Assembly: GCF_001613345.1 (NCBI RefSeq)
Contig: NZ_BDCE01000019.1
Location: forward strand, 295,855 to 359,854
Reading direction: 5' to 3'
Length of the DNA stretch: 64,000 nucleotides
Origin: Nocardia uniformis NBRC 13702
Lineage (GTDB): Bacteria > Actinomycetota > Actinomycetes > Mycobacteriales > Mycobacteriaceae
Shown in pieces: positions 8,115 to 16,186 of the stretch. Numbering within the stretch: position 1 is the first letter of the stretch; every line of letters starts with the position of its first letter. The notes under the pieces are model-generated. The model was not told the origin of the DNA, searched no databases, and saw nothing but the letters and a program-made list of their open reading frames with translations. The position numbers were made by a program, and so were the translations under genes.

Positions 8115-9023
8115 TCAGTATTGGACCGAGCCGCCCCACTCGGCCGTGGCACCGCCCACATCCAGGGTTTGCGGTTCGATGTCTCCCTCCGGCAGCACCG
8201 GCGGCTGCTGTTCGAGGGCTGCCAGAGCCTCGGCGCCGCCGGGTTGCTGACGGATCCAGTGCTCGACAGCGATCCGTGCCGTGTTCAGTTCAGTGACATC
8301 GACCATGGCATCGCCGACCCGGTCATCCAGCCCTGCACCGCCGGCGAAACCACTGACCCTGAACGTATTCGAGTCCACGAACTCCACCGACGCACCAACC
8401 TCGCCTTCCCCTGCCGGGGTCCGGTATCCGACAGTTACCGCATGCCCGGCGGGATTGCTGAAGTAGTGTCCATTGGCGGCGAATCCGGGTGCCAGCGGGC
8501 CAGCATCGATATTGCCTGCGAGTTCGGTGTGTGGTCCGGTCATCTCCACGACCGGGGCCGCCGGGGCGGACTCCGTTCGTGGCGCTTGCCAAGCCGTCTG
8601 CGGGGGCGTTTCTTCTTCCGTCACGCCGGCGTCCGGGGACGCAGCGCTGTGGTCGTCGGCTTCCCACTCGGGATCAGTGTCCTGCGGCGTGTCCCCGTTG
8701 TCGCCGGGTACCGGCAGTGGTGCCTGCCGAGGTGGCGTAACACCGGGCTGTTGCGGCGTGGCCAGCTCCGGAGGGGTCGCCTCGTCGTCGGGTGTCTGCG
8801 GGGGAGTGACGCCCGGTTGGGTGGGTCCGGATGGATCCAGTGGCCGATCGCCACCTGCACCCGGCTCGTCGGGCGAGGTGACGCCGGGCTGCGAGGGAGT
8901 CGGCGAGTGCTCCTGCGCGGCAGCCGGGACCCCGACGAACGTTGCCAGTGCTACCGCGGTGATCAGTGAACAAGATCCATGCACCAGCACTCGTCGTGTG
9001 TGCGCTGGTTTGCGATGTTTCAT
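8115..9023 (-). CDS. Secreted Pro/Thr-rich protein, function unknown
   Basis: 302 residues. A Sec-type signal peptide is visible (basic MKHRKPAHTRRV, hydrophobic LITAVALATFVGV, cleavage near PAAA-QE). Residues 38-170 are Pro/Gly/Thr/Asp-rich with repeats of the type QPGVTPP (three clear copies and a fourth degenerate AGVT). Residues about 185-300 form a globular-looking domain (GHYFSNPAGHAVTVGYRTP, VEFVDSNTFRVSGFAGGAG). I recognise no family. AAGGAAGG lies 7 nt before the ATG. It is divergent from the SARP regulator across about 450 bp, which suggests that regulator may control it. Probably wall-associated or exported; no LPXTG or membrane anchor is seen. Confidence 0.7.
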   Translation of the reverse strand: MKHRKPAHTRRVLVHGSCSLITAVALATFVGVPAAAQEHSPTPSQPGVTSPDEPGAGGDRPLDPSGPTQPGVTPPQTPDDEATPPELATPQQPGVTPPRQAPLPVPGDNGDTPQDTDPEWEADDHSAASPDAGVTEEETPPQTAWQAPRTESAPAAPVVEMTGPHTELAGNIDAGPLAPGFAANGHYFSNPAGHAVTVGYRTPAGEGEVGASVEFVDSNTFRVSGFAGGAGLDDRVGDAMVDVTELNTARIAVEHWIRQQPGGAEALAALEQQPPVLPEGDIEPQTLDVGGATAEWGGSVQY

Positions 9024-9469
9024 GTGCACACCTTCCTTTCCGAGACGAGGTGCGACACCTGTGTGTCTACGATGCCACTGGAGGCGTGCTGCGACAATGC
9101 TGCTCATCCCATCTTAGGGAAGGCTTGATATTCGATCGTCCGCCTGATAGCCGATATGAAGCTCAGTTCCCTCCTTCGCGTGAGATTGCTGAAGGTGGCG
9201 ACGGGCCGTACCTGCTCCTCGAAGCGATGTGGTTGCGCGGCATGCTGCGACGGGCCGATGGGTTGGCCGGCAGCGAGCTCGGTACTCCGCCCGGCTACGC
9301 CTCGCGGGGCCGATGGCTCGCACTGGCACCGCACGGTAGCCGAAGGGACTGTAAAACAACGGTGTGATGCCTGACCGATAGCCGTGTTCGCTGATGTGAT
9401 GGTGGGGCAAGTAAGCGGCGGCTTCGGATCTCTGCCCAAGTAGTGGCCACTTTCGTGCTCGAGAGGATA
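9024..9469. promoter_or_regulatory. Divergent intergenic region between secreted protein and SARP regulator
   Basis: 446 bp without a supportable gene; overlapping short open frames on both strands show no homology or good ribosome-binding sites. It must hold the promoters of both flanking genes, but no clear SARP heptamer repeats could be picked out by eye. Confidence 0.4.
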
Positions 9470-11545
9470 ATGGCTGTGTCGATGGCTGTATCTGGCGATC
9501 TCGCCGGCAGTGTCCAGTACTTCCGGCAGCGTGCCGGTCTCAGCCAACGCGCGGCCGCGGAGCTAGAGGGATTAAGTCTCGGCGGTTTGCGTGACATTGA
9601 ACAGGGCCGAGTCGTCCGCCTGCGGGCTTCGACGCTGCGCAAGCTTGGCGAGGTATTCGGACTGTCGCATTACGAGATCAACGATCTGGTACATCAGGCG
9701 GGTATTGAATACGGCCAGGTGAGCGGGCTGAAGGTCGAGATATTGGGATCGTTGCGGATATCGGTGGATGGCAGACCGATCGGTCCCGGATCCGAAGCTC
9801 AGCACGTACTACTGGGGCTGCTCGCGCTGACCCCGAACGTGTCCGTGCCTCGCGGCGCACCGGTCGATGCGCTCTGGAACGTGCGGCCGGCCTACGGCAC
9901 TGTGGACCTGCTGCAGGCAAGGGTATCCCGGCTTCGACGGAACTTTCAGCCGACCTCGGGCGACCAGGACGGGCCACAGCCGATTCCGGCGACCCGCACC
10001 GGCTATCAGCTCACCGTGTCCGAGTATCAGCACGATCTACTGGCGTTCCGTCGGCTCGTCACCCGCGCCAGACACGCCCGCGGTGACGGGGACCTCGACG
10101 CGGCGTGCGATCTGTTCGCCGACGCTATCGCCCTGTGGCGCGGCGATCCGCTCGACGGCATCATCGCATTGCAGACTCATCTGACCGTGTTGGCACTCAT
10201 CCGCGAATACCGGGCAGTTGTGGTCGAATACGCCTCTACTGCAGTGGATTTGGGGCGATACCACGACATGTTGCCGTTATTGCAGCAAGCGGCCGAGGCC
10301 GATCCTCTGCACGAGTTGTTGCATGCGGCGCTGATGATCGCACTCGCAGGCTGCGGGCAGCAGGCTGCCGCGCTCGACATCTTCAACGCCCTGCGGCGGC
10401 GCTTGGTCTGGGAGCTTGGCGCCGATCCCAGTTCCGAACTCACTGCCGCCTATCAGCGTGTCTTGCGGCAGAAGGTAAGCCGGCCGGAGTCCATACCGAT
10501 ACGCGCACAGCATCAGTTGCCGCCGGATATCGCTGACTTCACCGGTCGGCGAGCCGAGATTCGGCAACTGTCGGGCGGCTTGTCCGACGGCAAAGCAGAC
10601 ACCTCGGTACCCATCTTCGTGATCAAGGGGATGGCCGGTATCGGGAAGACACGGCTCGCAGTGCATGTCGCGCACCGGCTGTGGCTGGGTGGTCGTTTCG
10701 GTGACAGCCAGCTCTATGTGAACCTGCGTGGCCATGATGTTCAACCACCCGCGAACCCTGCGTCGGTCCTGGCGACGTTCCTCCGACTGCTCGGCGTGCC
10801 CGGTGAACAGGTCCCGCCCGGCTTGGACGAGCGAACGGCCATGTACCGGGACCGATTGTACGGCCGCGACACCGTGATAATTCTGGACAACGCCGCGTCG
10901 GACGATCAGGCGCTGCCGCTCTTGCCTGCCGGTCCTGCCAATCTTGTGCTGCTCACCACCAAGCGAACATTGGCACTCGACGGTGCCAGAACGTTGCTGC
11001 TGCCGACATTCACCCCGGCCGAGGCGGACGAGGTGTTGATCCGCGCGGTGGGCGCCACGCGGGTTCAGGCCGAACCGGATGCGACCCGCAAGCTGGGGGA
11101 GTTGTGCGGCCATCTCCCGCTGGCATTGGCACTTGCCGCACACCGGCTGCAATCCCGGCCGGGCTGGACAATCGCGGATTTAGCCGATCGGCTCGAGAGT
11201 GCTGAGGATCGGCTCGACGAGTTCGCTGCCGGAAGCAGGCCGCTGCGGTCGGAATTCGAGCTGTCCTACCGATCGCTCGGAGCAGCCGAACAACAGGCGT
11301 TTCGGCTGCTGGGGCGGCTACCCCGCGACGTCTTCACCGGTGACTCCGTTGCCGGTCTGCTGCAGACCACCTCCTCGTGCGCCAGCCATCTCCTGGACCA
11401 CCTAGCCGACGAGAACCTGCTCACCGCGGTGGCACGGAACCGCTACCGACTGCACGGTTCGCTCGCCGACTACGCGTTCTCGTTGCTGCCTCGTAGGCAT
11501 CGCACCTATGTCCACAGATCGCAACTATTGGGAGCATGCGAATGA
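9470..11545 (+). CDS. AfsR/SARP family regulator: XRE HTH + BTAD + NB-ARC ATPase
   Basis: About 691 residues with three parts. Residues 5-60 are an XRE-type helix-turn-helix (QYFRQRAGLSQRAAAEL and DIEQGRVVRLRASTLRKLGE). Residues 85-330 are an OmpR-like DNA-binding domain (LKVEILGSLRISVDG) plus BTAD (GYQLTVSEYQHDLLAFRRLV). From about 350 there is an NB-ARC ATPase with Walker A GMAGIGKTRLA and Walker B TVIILDNAAS. SARP proteins activate biosynthetic and other secondary genes. ATG 9470 follows GAGAGG closely; GTG 9443 and ATG 9482 are possible. The stop overlaps the P450 start as ATGA, so the regulator and enzyme are coupled, making the P450 its first likely target. Confidence 0.88.
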   Translation: MAVSMAVSGDLAGSVQYFRQRAGLSQRAAAELEGLSLGGLRDIEQGRVVRLRASTLRKLGEVFGLSHYEINDLVHQAGIEYGQVSGLKVEILGSLRISVDGRPIGPGSEAQHVLLGLLALTPNVSVPRGAPVDALWNVRPAYGTVDLLQARVSRLRRNFQPTSGDQDGPQPIPATRTGYQLTVSEYQHDLLAFRRLVTRARHARGDGDLDAACDLFADAIALWRGDPLDGIIALQTHLTVLALIREYRAVVVEYASTAVDLGRYHDMLPLLQQAAEADPLHELLHAALMIALAGCGQQAAALDIFNALRRRLVWELGADPSSELTAAYQRVLRQKVSRPESIPIRAQHQLPPDIADFTGRRAEIRQLSGGLSDGKADTSVPIFVIKGMAGIGKTRLAVHVAHRLWLGGRFGDSQLYVNLRGHDVQPPANPASVLATFLRLLGVPGEQVPPGLDERTAMYRDRLYGRDTVIILDNAASDDQALPLLPAGPANLVLLTTKRTLALDGARTLLLPTFTPAEADEVLIRAVGATRVQAEPDATRKLGELCGHLPLALALAAHRLQSRPGWTIADLADRLESAEDRLDEFAAGSRPLRSEFELSYRSLGAAEQQAFRLLGRLPRDVFTGDSVAGLLQTTSSCASHLLDHLADENLLTAVARNRYRLHGSLADYAFSLLPRRHRTYVHRSQLLGACE

Positions 11546-12939
11546 CAATTTCGCCGACGAATTCCGGGGTTCAGCTTCCTCATCCGCCCAAGCGACTGCC
11601 ACTGCTGGGCGATGTGCTGACCACCGACTTCGCCAAGCCTGCGCAGAGTGTTCTGCGGTCGGCCCGGACACTCGGACCGGTCTTCCAGCATTCCGTCTTC
11701 GGATTCTCGACCATCATTGTCGCCGGAGCAGCGGAAATCGACGAAGTCAACGACGAGTCCCGATGGCGGAAGTTCGTCGGCCCACCGCTGATGAAACTAC
11801 GTCCGATCGCGGGAGACGGCGTGTTCACCGCATTCGACGACGAGCCGAACTGGAGGAAGGCGCACAACGTGCTTGTGCCCGCTTTCACCAAGTCTGCGAT
11901 GAGCAACTACCACAGCACCATCCTCGACACCGTCCGAGAGTTGGTCGAAGCGTGGTCGGATCTGGGACCGACGTGGGTCGATCTGCCCGAGTACATGAAC
12001 AGGCTTGCCCTCGAGGTGATGGCCCGCGCCGGGTTCAGTCACTCGTTCAGTTCGATGAGCGATCCGAATCCGGGGCCGTTCATCGGTGCCATGCTCCGCG
12101 AACTGCGATTCGCTATGCGCCGGACCGATGTGTTGCCGTGGTTCGAGCGGACCTTTCTGGCCGGGCGCCTGCGTCGGCACCATGCGGATCTGGCCTACGT
12201 GAACCAGGTTGCAGACGAGATCATCGTCGCGCGCCGTGCCGCCCCGTCCGCGCGTCCTCGCGATGTCCTCGATTTGATGCTCACCAGCGTTGATCCGCAA
12301 TCCGGTGACACACTCGACATGACGAACATCCGATACCAGATTCTGACCTTCCTCATTGCCGGTAGCGAAACCTCTGCGAATGCAATATCCTTTGCGCTCC
12401 ACTATCTCTCGCGCAGTCAGGAACTGGCCGAGCAGGTGCGTGCGGAGATAAGTGAACACTGGCCGGGCCGTGACTTTCCGGACATTCGATACGACGAGGT
12501 CGCGAAGCTGCGCGGGCTGCGCCGAGTGGTAGACGAAACCTTGCGGTTGTGGCCGACCGCGCCGGGCTATTTTCGCCAGGCACGCTGTGACACAGCGTTA
12601 TCCGAGGGACGCTACTCTGTTCGGACCGATGATTGGGTTCTGGTGTTCTTGCTTGCGGCACACCGTGATCAGGTTTGGGGACCGGACGCCGATGTATTCA
12701 ATCCGCACCGTTTTGCCCCGGATAAACTGCGTAGTTTGGGTCCGCGTGTGTACAAGCCGTTCGGGACCGGTCCACGCGCCTGCCTCGGTCGCCAGTTCGC
12801 ACTACACGAGATCATGGTCACCCTCGCGGTGATTCTGCACCAGTTCGACCTAGAACCGGATCCGGACTACCAGCTGGACGTGGTCGAAACCGTCTCGGTC
12901 AAGCCCGTAGGTCTGCGTCTTCGGTTCCGCCGCCGCTGA
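11542..12939 (+). CDS. Cytochrome P450, CYP102-like heme domain without reductase
   Basis: 465 residues. Motifs: I-helix FLIAGSETSANAISFALHYL, ExxR in DETLRLWPTAPGYF, and heme loop FGTGPRACLGRQFALHE with the thiolate Cys at about 414. Several segments follow the Bacillus P450 BM3 (CYP102A1) heme domain closely: DDEPNWRKAHNVLVPAF, NIRYQILTFLIAG, ETLRLWPTAP, RACLGRQFALHE. CYP102 enzymes are usually fused to a diflavin reductase and hydroxylate fatty acids; here the protein stops after the heme domain and no reductase or ferredoxin gene is adjacent. The ATG forms an ATGA overlap with the SARP stop, with GGGAG 7 nt upstream (11530-11534). Substrate unknown; a fatty-acyl substrate is an inference. 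Confidence 0.9.
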   Translation: MTISPTNSGVQLPHPPKRLPLLGDVLTTDFAKPAQSVLRSARTLGPVFQHSVFGFSTIIVAGAAEIDEVNDESRWRKFVGPPLMKLRPIAGDGVFTAFDDEPNWRKAHNVLVPAFTKSAMSNYHSTILDTVRELVEAWSDLGPTWVDLPEYMNRLALEVMARAGFSHSFSSMSDPNPGPFIGAMLRELRFAMRRTDVLPWFERTFLAGRLRRHHADLAYVNQVADEIIVARRAAPSARPRDVLDLMLTSVDPQSGDTLDMTNIRYQILTFLIAGSETSANAISFALHYLSRSQELAEQVRAEISEHWPGRDFPDIRYDEVAKLRGLRRVVDETLRLWPTAPGYFRQARCDTALSEGRYSVRTDDWVLVFLLAAHRDQVWGPDADVFNPHRFAPDKLRSLGPRVYKPFGTGPRACLGRQFALHEIMVTLAVILHQFDLEPDPDYQLDVVETVSVKPVGLRLRFRRR

Positions 12940-14020
12940 GGGCGGTAGAACAGTTCAAACAGCCCGCTCGACCGAGCCCGCGAACGGTCCAGCCGGCAGC
13001 TCGCCAGGAATCGGTCGGCAGCACGTTGCGTCCGTCGAGAATGCGTGCGTGGCTGACGGTTTCGGCGAGAGCTGCCGGATCCAGTTCGCGGTACTGCTTC
13101 CAGTCGGTCAGATGGAGCACGATGTCGGCGCGCTCGCATGCTTTGCTGACCTCGCGCGCATAGTCGAGTCCGGGATGGGACGCACGCGCATTGTCGAGCG
13201 CTTCGGGATCGTGCACGCGCACCCGGCCGCCGCGTTGCTGAATCGCGGTCGCCACGCTGAGTGCCGGGGAGTCTCGGACGTCGTCGCTGTCCGGCTTGAA
13301 CGCCGCGCCAAGCACCGCGACGTTGCGTCCGAGGAACGATCCCCCGACAAGCTGCCGAGCCATCTCGACCACGCGTTCGCGGCGACGAACGTTGATCTCG
13401 TCGACCTCTTTGAGAAAACCCAGCGCCTGACCGACGCCGAGTTCACTCGCGCGAACAATGAAGGCGCGGATATCCTTGGACAGGCAGCAGCCGCCGAAGC
13501 CGAGTCCTCGGTACCCCGCAGCAGCAGCACTCGTACACTGCGGCACGGGCACGAGGTGATCGACGGCCAATTTCTGGACCTCGTCCAACGCTCCGGGTGA
13601 ACTGTTGGAGTGATCGTCGACTACCACGACCTCGTAGCCGTTCCGGAGAAGTTCCACGCATGTGTGGCTGCCGATGAATCCGGCTCCGCCGGTGGCCAGT
13701 GACCATGCTTCGCACTCACTTTCCGAAACAAACAGGACCGTCGCCGCGGCGGCGGGAGGAACCGTGAGGACGGCGATCAGCAGCGGCGCGGCGACCTTCT
13801 CGATGCCACGACGAAAGCTCACCGGAGCGGATGCCGCAGCTTCTGCCGCATGCAGCAGGCACACCGCGAACGTCACGCCGGTATAGACCACCGCACCCGA
13901 TGTGCAGACGAAGACGTAACCCACGTGCGCACTGGACAGCTCGCCGATCAGCGCGGCGGCCGTCAGCAGCACACCGAGCGCGGCATAGGCGGCCGACAGA
14001 TCACCGAAAGATCCCGGCAC
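12899..14020 (-). CDS. Chimeric ORF: membrane segment + GalE N-terminus + UDP-glucose dehydrogenase C-terminus
   Basis: 373-codon open frame of three unrelated parts. Residues 1-105 contain about three hydrophobic stretches (AAYAALGVLLTAAALIGEL and VAAPLLIAVLTVPPAAA). Residues 108-152 match the N-terminal Rossmann segment of UDP-glucose 4-epimerase (TGGAGFIGSHTCVELL). Residues 168-360 match the central and UDP-binding domains of UDP-glucose 6-dehydrogenase, with the catalytic-loop pattern GFGGCCLSKDIRAF (usual form GFGGxCLPKD; the catalytic Cys is kept) and AVLGAAFKPDSDDVRDSPAL. The dehydrogenase's own NAD-binding domain is absent. It converges with the P450 gene and its 3' end overlaps that gene by 41 bp. 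Most likely a deletion-derived pseudogene fusion, though the frame is intact; function uncertain. Confidence 0.6.
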   Translation of the reverse strand: MPGSFGDLSAAYAALGVLLTAAALIGELSSAHVGYVFVCTSGAVVYTGVTFAVCLLHAAEAAASAPVSFRRGIEKVAAPLLIAVLTVPPAAAATVLFVSESECEAWSLATGGAGFIGSHTCVELLRNGYEVVVVDDHSNSSPGALDEVQKLAVDHLVPVPQCTSAAAAGYRGLGFGGCCLSKDIRAFIVRASELGVGQALGFLKEVDEINVRRRERVVEMARQLVGGSFLGRNVAVLGAAFKPDSDDVRDSPALSVATAIQQRGGRVRVHDPEALDNARASHPGLDYAREVSKACERADIVLHLTDWKQYRELDPAALAETVSHARILDGRNVLPTDSWRAAGWTVRGLGRAGCLNCSTALSGGGTEDADLRA

Positions 14021-14079
14021 TGCCCCGTCACGGCGAAGGGGATTGGCGGTAGCGCGATCTCACGCTCCCGTTACGAGCT

Positions 14080-14559
14080 TCAGCCTGCCTGTTCGGCGGC
14101 TCTGACGGCGCGGGCGAGGGTGGCCGTAGCGTAGCGACGCCACAGCGGCGCGACGATCAGACGGACCACCCAGTGGCGGCCGGGGCGCGGGTGGAATGAA
14201 TACGTCCAGCGGACAAGGGAATTGCGGCCCGCGGTGGTGAAGGTCCACTCGCCGTCCACCTTGGTGACGAGGCGGCGCATCATGCCGGTGAAATCGCCCA
14301 GCTCGTAGGCGAAGTGGCGGGCGCGGGTGTAACCGGTGAGTTGTTCCCGGGCGGTGGAGCCATCGGTCAGGAGTACTGTTCGGGCACTGCCGGGGGTATC
14401 CCAGGGGCCGGATTGATCGCGGACCGCGCGGACACCCGGCAGCGGTCCCATTCCGGTGAAGATGGTGGTCAGATCGATCGGCGCGATCACCTCCATGGCG
14501 GTCGCCGCCGAAGTGGCACACGGGGATTCGACGGTAACCGGGATGTATCCGAGGCTCAT
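14080..14559 (-). CDS. SRPBCC family protein (polyketide cyclase/START-like)
   Basis: 159 residues. The pattern AMEVIAPIDLTTIFTGMGPLPGV followed by alternating beta strands (SARTVLLTDGSTAREQL, FAYELGDFTGMM, GEWTFTTAGRNSLVRWTYSF) and a long basic C-terminal helix is that of SRPBCC ligand-binding proteins (key residues only quoted in part). The start ATG 14559 has GGGG about 5 nt upstream; a longer in-frame start at 14610 is less likely. No enzyme activity can be inferred. Confidence 0.8.
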   Translation of the reverse strand: MSLGYIPVTVESPCATSAATAMEVIAPIDLTTIFTGMGPLPGVRAVRDQSGPWDTPGSARTVLLTDGSTAREQLTGYTRARHFAYELGDFTGMMRRLVTKVDGEWTFTTAGRNSLVRWTYSFHPRPGRHWVVRLIVAPLWRRYATATLARAVRAAEQAG

Positions 14560-14633
14560 GCCGCCCCATTGTGCCCCGGAAGGCGTTCGGTCGCCGGATT
14601 CCGGTGTCACCCGTCCGCTCTGTCTCGAAATGC

Positions 14634-14668
14634 ACTGAACCCCGGCGCGAAACGCGCCGGGGTTCAGT
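14634..14668 (-). terminator. Terminator of the lectin-LysM gene
   Basis: Perfect 16-bp inverted repeat ACTGAACCCCGGCGCG / CGCGCCGGGGTTCAGT with loop AAA, 25 bp beyond the end of the leftward lectin-LysM gene. Confidence 0.75.
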
Positions 14669-14692
14669 ACTCGTACTGTCGTGCGGCCCGAA

Positions 14693-15250
14693 TTACGGGA
14701 TGGTCAGCACCTGGCCGACACCGATCATGTCGGGGTTGCCGATCCCACTGGCCGCCGCGATATCGGTGTAGCGGTTGCCGTCACCGTAGTACTGCTCGGC
14801 AATGGCCCAGAGGGTTTCGCCGGGCGCGACGGTGTGGGTGCGTGCCGCCGGAGCCTCGGGGGGCGGGGGCGGAGTGTCTTCCACCGGTGCCGCTTCGGGC
14901 TCGGCCTGGATCGGGTTGTCGGTATTCGAGCCCGACGACCAGAGCGCCTTGCCGTCCTTGCTGTACAGCACGACATTGCGGTCGGGCTGGACGACCAGAC
15001 GATCGGCCTCCCTACCGTTGGTCTCGGTGGACCACGCGGCGCCGCCGCCCTTGTACAGCACGAAATTGCCGTCCGCCTGCAATACGGCCCGCTCGACACC
15101 CTGATCATGAGTGCTGGTCGACCAGACAACGGTGCCGCTCGGCTCCGACAACACAAGGTTGCCATCATTCTGCAGAGTCAGGGTGTAAGCACCACCCTTC
15201 AGAGACTGACCGAGCCCAAGTTCATCGCCTACGTGCAACGCGTCGCCCAC
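14693..15250 (-). CDS. Bulb-type lectin domain + LysM protein
   Basis: 185 residues. Residues 1-110 are a bulb-type (monocot mannose-binding) lectin domain with three QxDxNxVxY-like sites: LQNDGNLVLS, LQADGNFVLYK and VQPDRNVVLYS, each followed by a WS-S/T strand. A Pro/Glu linker (about 115-135) leads to a LysM domain (HTVAPGETLWAIAEQYYGDG...GVGQVLTIP). LysM binds peptidoglycan, so the protein probably holds a mannose-type lectin at the cell wall. GTG 15250 is chosen because AAAGGA lies 7 nt upstream and the lectin fold begins there; ATG 15313 is possible. No signal peptide is seen with either start, so how it would be exported is unclear. Confidence 0.85.
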   Translation of the reverse strand: MGDALHVGDELGLGQSLKGGAYTLTLQNDGNLVLSEPSGTVVWSTSTHDQGVERAVLQADGNFVLYKGGGAAWSTETNGREADRLVVQPDRNVVLYSKDGKALWSSGSNTDNPIQAEPEAAPVEDTPPPPPEAPAARTHTVAPGETLWAIAEQYYGDGNRYTDIAAASGIGNPDMIGVGQVLTIP

Positions 15251-15456
15251 GGTGCGTCCTTTCGGAGGGGGGATCTTCGGTAAATCGATGGCGCGAGAAC
15301 TGCATTCGCACATCTTCCCCCGAGGCTACTGCTCAGGAGTGGGTCGTCGGGGAGATACGCGCCGCATCCGATGAGATTTTGACGACCCTTCGCCAGAAGT
15401 TCGCCAGCCCATCACATCGAGGGTGTGGCAGCGGTCGGGCGGTTAGGGTTGAGGCC

Positions 15457-15915
15457 ATGCACGGGAATTGGGGACGCCGCCTCGTCGCGGCCACGGGCGC
15501 CACGCTACTGAGCCTGGCCGTCGCGGGTTGTGGCAGCTCGGACGACAGCGGCGACAAGCCGACCACCAGCACCACCTCCGCCAGCGCGACCACACCCACC
15601 GAAGCGCCGGAAGGCCAACTGGGCCGGGCCTTCACCGCCGACCCCACCATCGTCAACCCACGCCCGATCCCCTTCGACTCCTGGACCGAACTGGCTCCCG
15701 ACAAGATCGCGGTGAACTTCCAAACCGGCTCGCCCGAGTGCTACGGCGTGGACGTGACCACCACGGAGACCGACGAAGCGGTCACCGTGGAACTGCGCGG
15801 CGGCACCCGCGCGGACGCGGTCGGCAAGATGTGCACGATGATCGCGGTATTCGGAACGCTGGAGATCCAGCTGAAGGCACCGCTGGGTGATCGAGACGTG
15901 TTGAGCGCCAAGTAG
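15457..15915 (+). CDS. Lipoprotein, function unknown
   Basis: 152 residues. A lipoprotein signal is clear: basic WGRRL, hydrophobic VAATGATLLSLAVAGC with lipobox LAVAGC. A Ser/Thr/Asp-rich linker follows (residues 30-52), then a domain of about 95 residues with two cysteines (SPECYGVDVTTTE and VGKMCTMIAVFG), likely a disulfide. It resembles small uncharacterised actinobacterial surface lipoproteins. GAGG lies just before ATG. The frame is open upstream but the signal peptide fixes the start. Confidence 0.82.
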   Translation: MHGNWGRRLVAATGATLLSLAVAGCGSSDDSGDKPTTSTTSASATTPTEAPEGQLGRAFTADPTIVNPRPIPFDSWTELAPDKIAVNFQTGSPECYGVDVTTTETDEAVTVELRGGTRADAVGKMCTMIAVFGTLEIQLKAPLGDRDVLSAK

Positions 15916-15960
15916 TTCCACCACACACCGCCCCCACCGCCGCCACCGCCGCCACCGCCC

Positions 15961-16050
15961 GTCATTCCGGCATGCTTTTGGCCGGGATCCACGCCTGGTC
16001 GCACCGCAGCGAATCGTGGTGGACTCCGACCAAAAGCACGCCGGAACGAC
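15961..16050. repeat. Dispersed palindromic repeat, copy A
   Basis: Left arm 15961-15992 begins GTCATTCCGGCATGCTTTTG; right arm 16019-16050 ends AGCACGCCGGAACGAC. The 32-nt arms are inverted with five mismatches around a 26-nt variable centre. Other copies lie at 20764, 26531, 43783 and 51154. It follows the lipoprotein gene and precedes the purH terminator. Confidence 0.85.
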
Positions 16051-16141
16051 GAGGGTCGACTCGCCGGACGGACGAGGCGCGCTCGCCGCAATGACGAGGC
16101 GCGCTCGCCGCGACGACGAGAGTGCGCTCGCCGGAACGACG
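16048..16141. repeat. 22/23-bp tandem repeat next to palindrome copy A
   Basis: Four units of the type GACGAGGCGCGCTCGCCGCA(AT) starting at 16048, 16071, 16093 and 16115, with a final partial at 16138. The units resemble the outer end of the palindrome's right arm (CGCCGGAACGACGAG), as if that end had been amplified in tandem. Confidence 0.75.
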
Positions 16142-16143
16142 AA

Positions 16144-16172
16144 GGGTCGGTGCGCGGTCCGCGCACCGACCC
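16144..16172 (-). terminator. Terminator after purH
   Basis: Inverted repeat GGGTCGGTGCGCGG / CCGCGCACCGACCC, 14-bp arms, 15 bp past the leftward purH stop. Confidence 0.75.
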
Positions 16173-16186
16173 TCCTCATTCACACC

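Noticed and set aside
8966..9367. Open frames on both strands in the gap between the secreted protein and the SARP regulator
   Set aside because: No ribosome-binding sites, low-quality composition and no homology; treated as promoter region.
14314..15456. Upstream extension of the lipoprotein frame
   Set aside because: It runs antisense to the SRPBCC and lectin-LysM genes; the lipoprotein signal begins at 15457.
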